Below are positions 17,683 through 26,417 of a DNA stretch of 64,000 nucleotides, in pieces. Origin of the DNA: Chitinophagales bacterium (GTDB taxonomy: Bacteria; Bacteroidota; Bacteroidia; Chitinophagales; UBA2359). Both the position numbers and the translations under genes were made by a program. Below the pieces are notes generated by a model, which saw nothing but the letters and a program-made list of their open reading frames with translations, searched no databases and had not been told where the DNA came from. Every line of letters begins with the position of its first letter. Positions within the stretch are counted from its first letter, which is position 1. Where the stretch lies: NCBI GenBank assembly GCA_041392475.1, contig JAWKLZ010000003.1, positions 1,571,501-1,635,500 on the forward strand, written 5' to 3'.

Positions 17683-18195
17683 ATGCCTACAAATTTCTAC
17701 ATGTATTTTCTCGTTGCACTGATTCCTTTACTTGTTGGAGCGGTGTATTATCATCCCAAAGTAATGGGAGGAGCTTGGATGAAAACCAACGGCTTTACCG
17801 AAGAAAGCCTACAGGGTGCCAATATGGCGTTGATTTTTGGACTGTGTTATGTGTTCAGCTTTTTCATAGCTTTTTTCTTGGGAGGTTTGGTCATTCATCA
17901 AGGTCAAGTATTTGCTATGATGATGCCTGATGTAATGGAGTCGGGAAGTGCTGCTCAACAGACTTTTAATGATTTGATGGCTACTTACGGCAATAATTTT
18001 AGGTCATTTGGTCATGGCGCAATACATGGAACTATTACCACAATTTTCTTTTTGCTGCCAGTGATTGCGATTAATGCACTTTTTGAAAGAAGGGGATGGA
18101 AATATGTATTGATTCATACGGGGTATTGGCTCATCAGTTTGATATTGATGGGAGGTATTTTGTGTCAAACACTCGTTTATGCTTCTTTGTCTTAA
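17683..18195 (+). CDS. DUF1761-family membrane protein
   Basis: A 170-residue protein with four predicted membrane helices. It matches the DUF1761 pattern: an opening helix followed by GAVYYHPKVMGGAWMKTNGF. Function is unknown for the family. It has its own -7 box (TAAGTTTG at 17642-17649) and is divergent from the GntR gene, so it is not part of the alginate locus. Confidence 0.75.
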   Translation: MPTNFYMYFLVALIPLLVGAVYYHPKVMGGAWMKTNGFTEESLQGANMALIFGLCYVFSFFIAFFLGGLVIHQGQVFAMMMPDVMESGSAAQQTFNDLMATYGNNFRSFGHGAIHGTITTIFFLLPVIAINALFERRGWKYVLIHTGYWLISLILMGGILCQTLVYASLS

Positions 18196-18424
18196 CCGAT
18201 TTGAAGTTTATAAAAGGCTTTTGAAGATTGTGTTAAAGAAACCTAAATTTTTATCCTGATTTTCTTAGAAAGAATAACCCAATAAGCTGCAATACAGAAG
18301 AATAGACTCATTTCTTTTTTTAAAAATAGCAGTTTATTGGGTATTTTTATAGTTGAAAGGGGAGTTTTTGGGAACTTATTGATGGATTTAGTAGCTTTAT
18401 TGGTACTAACTAATAGAATCAGCT

Positions 18425-19240
18425 ATGCTTTCAAAATTGACTCATTTTCTCGCTCATTTTCTTATTCACTTCACATTGGGCTTGTCTTTTTTTTCCAAAG
18501 CCGTCTCTTTTATCCAAAAACATGAACTTTGGAAGGGAATGAAACAATATGGTTGGTTGAATAGACTTTCTGTATTGGCAGGTGTTGTATTGGGAGTCAA
18601 GATATTTATGATGTTGATGGAATTTCTACTCAACATACCTCTCTTCAATCCCATTGAGATGACAAGCAGCATTTTTCATTTGTTTAGCAAAGTAGGTACA
18701 GAAAGTTACCAACTTTTCTTTTTGGGTGGTTTTAAATATCTCATTGTCTTGGCTTTGGAGGTGTTGATTATTCATTTTGGTGGAAAAACTACGGAGGTAC
18801 TTACAGGAGTTCCATTTCATTTGACCTTCAAAGAATTCATTGCAGATCAGATTAGAGCTGTGAAGGTGATTATTCAAAAGTATATTTTGGAGTTGATTGT
18901 CACAATCATTATCGGCATTGTTCTTGGCATTTTGGGCATAGATTTTCTCAAAACACCTTTGATTTTTATCGCTCAGTGTTATTTTTTGGGAGTAGTTCTT
19001 ATGGACAATTACTTCAAACAGAGGGGTAAAACGGTTAGACAAAGTGAGGAAATCATACGCCGATATGCAGGTTTGGCCACTGCTATTGGGATGGTGTTTT
19101 ACATTCTACTTTTCATACCTATTATTGGAGCTGTGATGGGTGCGTGTATTGCAGCAGTAGCGAGTACTTTGGCATTGCATAAATTGAAGCCTTTGGAGCA
19201 AGGACAAACTCAAAAAGTGGAAATTGGAGGCTATGTTTGA
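18425..19240 (+). CDS. membrane protein, possibly EI24/CysZ-like
   Basis: 271 residues with about five or six hydrophobic segments. The opening (LSFFSKAVSFIQKHELWKG) and the closing Pro-containing helix (FIPIIGAVMGACIAAVAST) resemble the EI24/CysZ-like family of small permeases, but I am not sure of this. No catalytic motif is visible. It stands alone, about 230 bases after the DUF1761 gene and 100 before the serine hydrolase. Confidence 0.6.
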   Translation: MLSKLTHFLAHFLIHFTLGLSFFSKAVSFIQKHELWKGMKQYGWLNRLSVLAGVVLGVKIFMMLMEFLLNIPLFNPIEMTSSIFHLFSKVGTESYQLFFLGGFKYLIVLALEVLIIHFGGKTTEVLTGVPFHLTFKEFIADQIRAVKVIIQKYILELIVTIIIGIVLGILGIDFLKTPLIFIAQCYFLGVVLMDNYFKQRGKTVRQSEEIIRRYAGLATAIGMVFYILLFIPIIGAVMGACIAAVASTLALHKLKPLEQGQTQKVEIGGYV

Positions 19241-19340
19241 GGTTCAGATAATTGAATTTCAATAATTCGGATAAATAATTGTAAGAGAAGGGAATAAAAT
19301 CATTTGAAAGGTTGTCTAAAAGGTATTATTTTTATCTAAA

Positions 19341-20666
19341 ATGAAAAATAACATCCTCAAAATGGCCAAATCTTTTATACTGCTGCTGTGCTTACTTCAA
19401 TTCAATGCTTCTACAAAAGTACAAGACATTTATTTTCCTCCTTTGATTGGCAATAATTGGGAGACTATTTCACCTACTTCCCTCAATTGGTGCGATGATG
19501 ACATTGAAGCCCTCTACGATTTTTTGGAAGTAGAACAAACCAAATCTTTTATCCTTTTGAAGGATGGTAAAATCGTGTTGGAACAATATTTTGGCGATTT
19601 TGGTCAAGACAGCCTTTGGATTTGGTATTCTGCGGGTAAAAGTTTGAGGGCTACATTGGTAGGGATTGCACAAGCGGAAGGTTTAGTGAATATAGAAGAT
19701 AGCAGTGCTGATTATTTAGGGCAGGGATGGAGCAGTTTGTCGCCCGAAAAAGAAGCTCTGATTACCATTCGTCATCAACTCACAATGACAAGCGGTTTGG
19801 ATGAAACAGAGTTTAGTTGCATCACACCCAATTGTCTGACTTATGTAGCCGATGCCGGAACCCGTTGGGCTTACCACAATGGCTCCTACAATTTATTGAA
19901 ACCCATCTTGGAAAAGGTTTCGGGACAAACTCTTAATCAGTACACTAATACACGTATTCGCAATACGATAGGTATGTGGTCGGGGTTTTGGTTAGATGTG
20001 GGGAACAATAGTTTTTTTGTGAGCCGAGCGAGGGATATGGCTCGTTTTGGCTTGTTGATTGCCAATCAAGGAGTTTGGAAGGAAACAACTATTTTGAAGG
20101 ATTCTGCTTTTTATGACCAAATGGTGAATACTTCACAGAATCTCAATCCTTCTTATGGTTATTTGTGGTGGTTGAACGGCAAAGAAGGGTATATTCCTCC
20201 AGGAAGTACGGATTTTATTGAAGGCCCAATCGCTCCTGATGCACCCTCTGATGTTTTTTTGGCTGCTGGTTCACAAGGTCAGTTCATCGGTATTTCTCCA
20301 GATAATGGGTGGGTGATGATTCGACAGGGAAATTATACTACAAATAGTTTGGCCGCACTAGACTTACACAATCAAATATGGAAAAGAATCATGTCTTTGG
20401 AGTGTATGCCAACAGCTATTGAAGAAACTTCGATGAATTCTATACAAGTGTTTCCAAATCCTTCAAAAGATGTTCTTCATATTCAACTCCCTTTCAATTC
20501 TACAGATACTATTGTTCGCTTGTATGATTTGAATGGGAACAATATCTTGGAGACTACTGCTAATGAAAAGAATTACACCTTAAATGTCAGTTATTTGAAT
20601 GGAATATACTTTTTAGAAGTGGTAAGTGGTGAAATGTTTTGGGTGGAAAAGGTGATGATGGAATAA
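19341..20666 (+). CDS. secreted class C beta-lactamase-like serine hydrolase with T9SS tail
   Basis: A 441-residue protein with a signal peptide (about 1-24). The beta-lactamase/penicillin-binding fold (about 45-365) has the SxxK motif SAGK (97-100, nucleophile Ser97) and the YxN motif YHN (178-180). The third motif seems to be GSQGQ. Residues 368-441, starting at IQVFPNPSKD, form a type IX secretion type A sorting domain, so it is exported or cell-surface bound. Such proteins are esterases or peptidases more often than true beta-lactamases. The substrate is unknown. Confidence 0.87.
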   Translation: MKNNILKMAKSFILLLCLLQFNASTKVQDIYFPPLIGNNWETISPTSLNWCDDDIEALYDFLEVEQTKSFILLKDGKIVLEQYFGDFGQDSLWIWYSAGKSLRATLVGIAQAEGLVNIEDSSADYLGQGWSSLSPEKEALITIRHQLTMTSGLDETEFSCITPNCLTYVADAGTRWAYHNGSYNLLKPILEKVSGQTLNQYTNTRIRNTIGMWSGFWLDVGNNSFFVSRARDMARFGLLIANQGVWKETTILKDSAFYDQMVNTSQNLNPSYGYLWWLNGKEGYIPPGSTDFIEGPIAPDAPSDVFLAAGSQGQFIGISPDNGWVMIRQGNYTTNSLAALDLHNQIWKRIMSLECMPTAIEETSMNSIQVFPNPSKDVLHIQLPFNSTDTIVRLYDLNGNNILETTANEKNYTLNVSYLNGIYFLEVVSGEMFWVEKVMME

Positions 20667-20825
20667 GAAATAATTGTTGGATAGACTGCAATGGACATTG
20701 TCAACAATGAATACACTAAGTAGCAAGCTATATTTATCTTAACAATTAAAGCTATTCAATTGTCTGTTTATCAAGATGTTTTTTCATTTTAATAGTTATT
20801 TTAATTTTGATTTACTACCTATATG

Positions 20826-20858
20826 ACCAGCATTCCTATTGGATGCTGGTTTTTTTTT
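20826..20858 (+). terminator. rho-independent terminator
   Basis: ACCAGCAT (20826-20833) and ATGCTGGT (20843-20850) form a stem with a nine-base loop and a run of nine T. It lies 160 bases after the serine hydrolase gene. Confidence 0.75.
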
Positions 20859-20935
20859 ACAGACACTGGTAAACAAAAAAAAAATCAGAGCGTTTTCTTT
20901 CTTTCATTCACATAATTTATAAAACATAAAAATAT

Positions 20936-21163
20936 ATGTTAAATACATTGAGTTTTTTTGGTTTAAATCTGAATACGATTTTGGCCTTAGCATTTTCCAG
21001 TTATGGAGGAATATTGGGACTTATACATTTGATCCTTTGGTTAATAGCGGCTGTGGAGATTTTCCAAAGCGGTAAGTCAGCAGGTAATAAACTATTATGG
21101 GTTTTGGTGATTTTGTTTTTGCCTGTGGTTGGTTTAATATTGTATTATCTGATAGGTAGATAG
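20936..21163 (+). CDS. PLDc_N-type two-helix membrane protein
   Basis: A 75-residue protein with two membrane helices in the arrangement of the phospholipase D nuclease N-terminal (PLDc_N) domain: a first helix, a short polar turn with SGKSAGNK, then WVLVILFLPVVGLILYYLIGR. Stand-alone copies are common in Bacteroidota and have no known activity. It is followed after 52 bases by another small membrane gene. Confidence 0.7.
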   Translation: MLNTLSFFGLNLNTILALAFSSYGGILGLIHLILWLIAAVEIFQSGKSAGNKLLWVLVILFLPVVGLILYYLIGR

Positions 21164-21215
21164 ATATTAAAAGTTATATAAGCAAAAAAAATATTTTTAA
21201 CATAAAATAACTTTA

Positions 21216-21440
21216 ATGGAATCTAAAAAAATAATTGGAGGAGTGTTAATTGCAGTTGGTGCAATCATGATGTTGATAGGCTCGATGGGATTGTTAGGTG
21301 GAGGCGGTCAATTTTTGGGCGAATCCATGGGAGCATTTGGTGCACTTGTCCCGCTTATTTTAGGAGTCATATTTTTTACTTCTGGGATTGGTTTGTACAA
21401 AACAATTGGTGGCGGCAATAGCGGCGGTGGCACAGCTTAG
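21216..21440 (+). CDS. small glycine-rich membrane protein
   Basis: 74 residues with two hydrophobic helices (about 5-28 and 41-62) and a Gly/Ser-rich tail (GGGNSGGG). No family is recognised. The spacing suggests co-transcription with the PLDc_N-type gene before it and the permease gene 74 bases after it. Confidence 0.6.
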   Translation: MESKKIIGGVLIAVGAIMMLIGSMGLLGGGGQFLGESMGAFGALVPLILGVIFFTSGIGLYKTIGGGNSGGGTA

Positions 21441-21514
21441 TTAACAAATGAACTCAGAAAAGGGTAAAATGCCCATTGAAGTAAAACACTATCACAGTGA
21501 AATAACAAAATAAA

Positions 21515-22642
21515 ATGAAATTGAGTTTACAGAGAATTGCTCATTTTTTGTTGGCAATTACCCTTTTTTTTTATATATTATGGGTTGCACAGTCAGTTAT
21601 TATCCCACTTGCTTTTGCTATTCTTTTAGCATTTATGCTTGATCCACTCGTAAAATTTTGGGAGAAAATAGGCTTGAATAGGTTGATTGCCATCATTTTT
21701 TCCTTTCTTATTATGATTGTAATTGCATTGATGGTGATGTTTTTGCTATTTTCTCAAATAATGAATATTGTTGCTCACTCAGAAAGCATCAAAATATCGA
21801 CAGACCAACTATCTGATTTATATGTGTGGATAGAAGCACACTTTCATATCTCACAAGCAAAGTCTCAGGCGTGGTTGAAGGAAAATATTGTAGCACTGTC
21901 AGATGATGTAGCCAATTACTTCGGAATGTTATTGGCATCTTCAACCGCATTTCTTGCCAATTTAATTGTTGTATTGACCTACTGTTTTTTGATACTATTG
22001 TACCGAACGGCCTTCAAAAATTACTTATTATCCCAATTCTATCGGGACAAAAAAGACCATGTACATGAAGTATTGGTAGAAATGCAGCAAGTAGCTCAAA
22101 AATATATATATGGATTGGGATTGGTAATCCTCATATTAGGGACTTTAAATACACTTGGATTGTGGGCTATAGGAATAGACTATCCTTATTTTTGGGGCTT
22201 TTTTGCAGCCTTTATGACCATCATCCCATATATCGGCACATTCATAGGTGCTATCTTACCCATTTTTTACAGCATCATTACTTCAACGAGTGCATGGCAA
22301 CCCCTCAGTGTCATGTTGATGTTTTTAATTGTTCAGCAGCTTGAAGGCAATTTTATTACTCCAAAAGTAGTTGGATCTTCTGTCAAAATCAATCCTTTAG
22401 CGGCTCTAATTGCCATGTTTATAGGATGGTCACTGTGGGGCGTAGCAGGTGTGATTATGGCATTGCCATTTATCGCCATATTCAAAGTCATGTGTGATAA
22501 CATTGATTTTCTTAATCCAATTGGAAAACTGTTGAGCAGCAATATTCACAGGCATGAAACCATATTCTTTGAAAAATACGAAGGCGAAGAATACAGTTGG
22601 GGAAAGTTCTTCAAACTGGAAAAGAAAGAAAAGGAGAGATAA
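21515..22642 (+). CDS. AI-2E-family transporter
   Basis: A 375-residue permease of the AI-2E (TqsA/YdiK) family with about eight membrane helices. The first helices carry the usual PLAFAILLAFMLDP stretch and the later region has IPYIGTFIGAILP and VVGSSVKINPLAALIAM, both typical. Members act as exporters or Na+/H+ antiporters, so the name need not mean an AI-2 substrate. It probably ends a small operon of envelope genes. Confidence 0.88.
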   Translation: MKLSLQRIAHFLLAITLFFYILWVAQSVIIPLAFAILLAFMLDPLVKFWEKIGLNRLIAIIFSFLIMIVIALMVMFLLFSQIMNIVAHSESIKISTDQLSDLYVWIEAHFHISQAKSQAWLKENIVALSDDVANYFGMLLASSTAFLANLIVVLTYCFLILLYRTAFKNYLLSQFYRDKKDHVHEVLVEMQQVAQKYIYGLGLVILILGTLNTLGLWAIGIDYPYFWGFFAAFMTIIPYIGTFIGAILPIFYSIITSTSAWQPLSVMLMFLIVQQLEGNFITPKVVGSSVKINPLAALIAMFIGWSLWGVAGVIMALPFIAIFKVMCDNIDFLNPIGKLLSSNIHRHETIFFEKYEGEEYSWGKFFKLEKKEKER

Positions 22643-22790
22643 AACAGATTTTTTTAGGAACAGGAATTGATATTTTAAACGCAACTCAAAATAATCCATC
22701 TAATTAAATTGTTTTATGAGTTGACTGTTGTAAAATTACAGCAATCAATTTAAAAAATTAAACTAACTGTTCCTTCAAAAAAACAAATTC

Positions 22791-23558
22791 ATGCGAATTA
22801 ACATCCTATCCATTACCATATTTGTCTGTTGCTCATTTTTTTCCTTCAATGTAAACGCACAGTGCAATCCCGATGATGAAGTAGAATCCTGGTTGAGTTG
22901 GGGCAAAAGTTGGGAAAACTTTGCCTTAGACTATTTCCCGATGAGTGTAGAACGGGAAGTAGAAATAGGAGATTCTTTATACATAGAGATGATAAAAGAC
23001 CAAAAACTCTTAAAGTCACACCCCAAAAAACCTATGTTAGATCGTGTCATGAGTCGGCTTACCCCTCATGTCAATCGAAAAGGAATCGTTTACCGCACCC
23101 ATATTTTGGACGATGATGAAATGGTCAATGCCTATGCCATTGCAGGAGGACACGTTTTTATCACCTCCAAAATGTTGGATTGGGTAGATTCAGAAGACGA
23201 ATTGGCATTTGTCTTGGCACACGAAATATCGCATGTAGATGACAAACATTCACTCAGAAAAGTGCAAAAAATCTTGCTCGGTGGACAATACTTTGGTGAA
23301 TATGGCATAATGGCTGCAAACATCGAACTGTTTTTGAGTCAGCCACTTGGACAAATTGACGAATATACTGCCGATAGGTTGGGGGCAAACCTGATGGTGA
23401 AAGCTGGCTACGACCCTCGAAAAGGATTGGAGTTTTTTGAGAAAATGGCCCACTCCGAAGAATACAACGAAATTGAAAAAATGATAAGAACTCATCCATA
23501 TTCCACTGAACGTCACAATTGTTTGTCAGATTACATGAGGAATGAGCTGAATCGTTGA
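22791..23558 (+). CDS. M48-family metalloprotease, secreted
   Basis: A 255-residue zinc protease with a signal peptide (about 1-24, ending VNAQ). The zinc motif HEISH (144-148) and the third ligand Glu191 (DEYTADRLG) are in place. It resembles periplasmic BepA/LoiP-type proteases that tend outer-membrane proteins, but has no TPR region. A bidirectional terminator follows. Confidence 0.88.
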   Translation: MRINILSITIFVCCSFFSFNVNAQCNPDDEVESWLSWGKSWENFALDYFPMSVEREVEIGDSLYIEMIKDQKLLKSHPKKPMLDRVMSRLTPHVNRKGIVYRTHILDDDEMVNAYAIAGGHVFITSKMLDWVDSEDELAFVLAHEISHVDDKHSLRKVQKILLGGQYFGEYGIMAANIELFLSQPLGQIDEYTADRLGANLMVKAGYDPRKGLEFFEKMAHSEEYNEIEKMIRTHPYSTERHNCLSDYMRNELNR

Positions 23559-23590
23559 GAAATCAAGAAATCAAAGTATAGGTTGTTTCA

Positions 23591-23626
23591 AAACGGTTGG
23601 CATATAGGTATGCCAACCGTTTTTTT
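23591..23626. terminator. bidirectional terminator
   Basis: A perfect 14-bp stem, AAACGGTTGGCATA (23591-23604) with 23609-23622, has a four-base loop and a T run on the plus strand (A run on the minus side). It sits between the convergent M48 and SLC13 genes and touches the SLC13 stop. Confidence 0.85.
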
Positions 23627-25418
23627 ATAGATACAAATAAGGAATCAAGAAAGTACACATTATCCAGACCAAGAAAGTCAACAATCCACCTACTTTCACA
23701 AAATCCATAAAAGTATAATTACCTGCTCCATATACAAGTGTATTGGTCTGATAGCCAATTGGAGTGAGGAAACTTGTGCTTGCTGCAAACATCACCGTCA
23801 CCAAAAATGGCTTAGGGTCTAATCCCAATTGATTGGCAATCGTGATGGCGATAGGAGCAAGCAAAACCGCAGTTGCATTGTTCGACATAAAACTGGTGAG
23901 CAAAGTGGTGATTAAGAACAAAATAGAAATAATGAAAGTGGGAGAGGAAGTACCTGCAAAATCCACGATGGTATTTGCAATCAGCGCACTTGCACCCGTT
24001 TTTTCGACTGCAATTCCCAAAGGCAAAATACCTGCCAACAGAAAAAATACCCGCCAATCCATTTTGCGGTAAATATAACGCATTGACAAACAGTGAGTGA
24101 GAATCATCCACATGCAGCCAATCAGTGCCGCAGTGACAATCGGTAAAATATTGAAAGCAGCTGTCACGACTACAAACAAAATAATGAAAGTGGATAAAAG
24201 CATTTTTCTTCGCCTCAGATTAGGTTTTTTTACTTTTTCTAAGACAATGAAATCAGGAGAGGTATAAAAAATATTGAGACTACTGCGGCGAGCTTCCATC
24301 AATAATACATCTCCAAAGTGAATCTCTGTTTCCGACACCTTTTTTGTATTTGCAGTTGTTTCTCCACTACTCCGTATCGCCAAAGGAATCGCTTTGAAGA
24401 GGTGTTGAAAATCTACTTCTCCAATTTTTTTGCCGACCAAAAAAGAATTTCTTCCGATTACAGCTTCAAACAAAACCGCTTCTTCGGAATTCAGTTCGTG
24501 GTCATCAAGGTGAACATTTTTTTTGATTCTGATACCCTGTTTGCTTTGTATTTCGATGATTTCGTTAAGGTTGGCTTTAATGGTCAATAAATCGTGTTCA
24601 CGGATAGCTTCAATGCTATTCGGCACCCAAATTTCCCTTCCCTGTCCGCCTTCTCTGCTAATTTCAATCACATCCACATTGTAGCGTTTCACAATCTGCG
24701 TATCCTTCAATTTCTTACCAATCATTGGAGAACCTTTCTTCACTTCAATTTGGGTTAAGTATTTCGACAATTTATAGGTTTTAGTCAGTTCCTCTTCTGT
24801 CGTTTTTCTTTCGGGAATGAGCCTGGTGCGAGCCAACATCATATACACCATAGAAGCCGAAAATAATAGAAGCCCCAAAAGTGAAAACTCAAAAATTCCA
24901 AAAGGTACTCCATAATGTTCTTCATAGACAGAACTGACGATAATGTTGGTTGAAGTTCCGATAATTGTCATTGTGCCGCCCAACATCGCTGCAAATGATA
25001 GAGGCATCAGAAAACGAGAAGGGCTTACCTTAGCATAATTCGCCAACCGAATCACCACAGGCATGAAGATAGCAACGACAGCCGTATTGTTCATAAAAGC
25101 AGACAAGAATCCCACCACCACTACAATCATCACATAAATTCTCAGTTCACTTTCGCCCGTAAATTTTTCCAGTTTATCGCCAATAAAATAGACCAAGCCA
25201 GTACTCTGCAATCCCAAACTCAGTACCAAAAGTGCAAAAACGGTAATCGTAGCAGTGTGACTGAAACCAGACAAGCCTTCTTCGATGCTCAATATACCTG
25301 AAGCAATCAAAACCACCATCGTTAACAAAGCAGTCACTTCTGCTTCTAAATATTCGGTGGTGAATAATATGATGGAAATCAGAGCAATGACTAAAACAAT
25401 GAAGATTTCTGGAGTCAT
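23625..25418 (-). CDS. SLC13-family permease with TrkA-C domains
   Basis: A 597-residue permease. Membrane helices span about 1-195 and 400-597, with the family's re-entrant stretches (FMNNTAVVAIFMPV, FMSNNATAVLLAPIA). Between them lie two RCK_C/TrkA-C ligand-binding domains (about 205-290 and 300-385). The type is often annotated as a sodium/sulfate or dicarboxylate symporter. The TrkA-C domains suggest control by a nucleotide or ion. The substrate cannot be read from the sequence. Confidence 0.88.
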   Translation of the reverse strand: MTPEIFIVLVIALISIILFTTEYLEAEVTALLTMVVLIASGILSIEEGLSGFSHTATITVFALLVLSLGLQSTGLVYFIGDKLEKFTGESELRIYVMIVVVVGFLSAFMNNTAVVAIFMPVVIRLANYAKVSPSRFLMPLSFAAMLGGTMTIIGTSTNIIVSSVYEEHYGVPFGIFEFSLLGLLLFSASMVYMMLARTRLIPERKTTEEELTKTYKLSKYLTQIEVKKGSPMIGKKLKDTQIVKRYNVDVIEISREGGQGREIWVPNSIEAIREHDLLTIKANLNEIIEIQSKQGIRIKKNVHLDDHELNSEEAVLFEAVIGRNSFLVGKKIGEVDFQHLFKAIPLAIRSSGETTANTKKVSETEIHFGDVLLMEARRSSLNIFYTSPDFIVLEKVKKPNLRRRKMLLSTFIILFVVVTAAFNILPIVTAALIGCMWMILTHCLSMRYIYRKMDWRVFFLLAGILPLGIAVEKTGASALIANTIVDFAGTSSPTFIISILFLITTLLTSFMSNNATAVLLAPIAITIANQLGLDPKPFLVTVMFAASTSFLTPIGYQTNTLVYGAGNYTFMDFVKVGGLLTFLVWIMCTFLIPYLYL

Positions 25419-25552
25419 AGGTTTGGGTCAAGGTTTTGAAGGTGTAGATTAAAAAGCAATATAACGCATCTAATCTACACAAACAAAAGAGATTCCATGC
25501 TACTTCAACAAATAAAATGGGAACGATTTTAACTCAATTCCTGTTTGCTTTA

Positions 25553-25592
25553 AGATGCAAGATGCAAGATGCAAGATGCAAGATGCAAGATG
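25553..25592. repeat. AGATGCA tandem repeat
   Basis: Five perfect head-to-tail copies of AGATGCA followed by a partial copy. The repeat number could change by slippage. It lies about 70 bases before the candidate -33 box of the RNA repair genes. Confidence 0.85.
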
Positions 25593-25662
25593 TAACCTAC
25601 GTTTCGGTAACTTTTTTACAAGAAGATAAAAATCAAGTAAATAAAAAATTATTTTTATTTCA

Positions 25663-25693
25663 ATTGGTAAATTTTTAATTATTATTAAATTTG
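25663..25693 (+). promoter_or_regulatory. promoter of the RNA ligase gene
   Basis: TAAATTTG at 25686-25693 matches the -7 consensus, and ATTG at 25663-25666, 19 bases upstream, matches the -33 TTTG in three of four positions. Confidence 0.5.
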
Positions 25694-25757
25694 GTTTTCA
25701 ATACTCTATAAAATATGACCGAAATGTAGGATGTAAAACACCAAAACTTCAAAAGTT

Positions 25758-26417
25758 ATGCAAAGCCGAAAATACAGCCGAACCTATCACTTCCCCTTCT
25801 CCAAAGGTACAACCTCTGACGACCGAATCCAGGCAGATTGGGAAGCTATTTTGCAGCACGAAATCACCATCACCGAAAAACTCGACGGCGAAAATACCTG
25901 CTTGAAAGCCACAGGAATCTATGCCCGTTCTCATGCAGCACCCACCCGCAATCCGTGGGCAAAAAACATGAACGAAATTTGGAGTCGAACCCATCGAGAT
26001 TTGGGAGAATTGGAGTTTTTTGGTGAAAATCTTTATGGCGTTCACAGCATTGAATACACCAATTTAAAACACTACTTTTACGTCTTTGCCATTCGAGAAG
26101 GGGATAAATGGTTGTCGTGGAAAGACGTTTGTTTTTACGCTGGCATGTTGGATTTACCCACTGTTCCTGTCCTTCAAACGGGACATTTTACAGTTGATTC
26201 CCTTCAATCTGCCATTGCAGAAGGGATGGCGAAAGGGAGTGCATTGGGAGGTGAATGTGAAGGATTTGTTTGCAGAAATGCAGCCGCTTTTGGAGTTGAA
26301 GAATTTAGTAAAAATGTATTGAAGTATGTCCGAAAAAATCATGTTAAGACTGATGAACATTGGACCCGCAACTGGCGCAGGGCAAAGTTATGGCATGAGC
26401 AGCCTACTGCAAAATGA
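25758..26417 (+). CDS. RNA ligase (nucleotidyltransferase family)
   Basis: A compact ATP-dependent RNA ligase of 219 residues. Motif I is KLDG with the AMP-accepting Lys41; other motifs visible are IIIa-like YFYVFAI (107-113), IV as ECEGFV (166-171) and V around KYVRK (189-193). There is no large C-terminal domain. It would seal 3'-OH/5'-phosphate RNA ends. The next gene, which overlaps it, encodes an HD-Pnk end-healing enzyme, so both probably form one RNA repair unit. Action on nicked DNA cannot be excluded from sequence. Confidence 0.88.
   Translation: MQSRKYSRTYHFPFSKGTTSDDRIQADWEAILQHEITITEKLDGENTCLKATGIYARSHAAPTRNPWAKNMNEIWSRTHRDLGELEFFGENLYGVHSIEYTNLKHYFYVFAIREGDKWLSWKDVCFYAGMLDLPTVPVLQTGHFTVDSLQSAIAEGMAKGSALGGECEGFVCRNAAAFGVEEFSKNVLKYVRKNHVKTDEHWTRNWRRAKLWHEQPTAK

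Larger units (their letters stand above)
25419..25757. other. 339-base divergent intergenic region
   Basis: It contains an inverted repeat GTGTAGATTA/TAATCTACAC (25442-25451 and 25471-25480) in the likely leader of the SLC13 gene, a 7-bp tandem repeat (25553-25592) and a promoter for the RNA ligase gene. No gene is seen. Confidence 0.6.

Noticed and set aside
19341..20666. A true class C beta-lactamase resistance gene
   Set aside because: The T9SS tail and the lack of a standard KTG motif suggest a general serine hydrolase or esterase.
26326..26394. Longer N-terminus of HD-Pnk
   Set aside because: It would overlap the ligase gene by 92 bases and adds residues before the HD domain with no known role; the ATG at 26395 is more likely.
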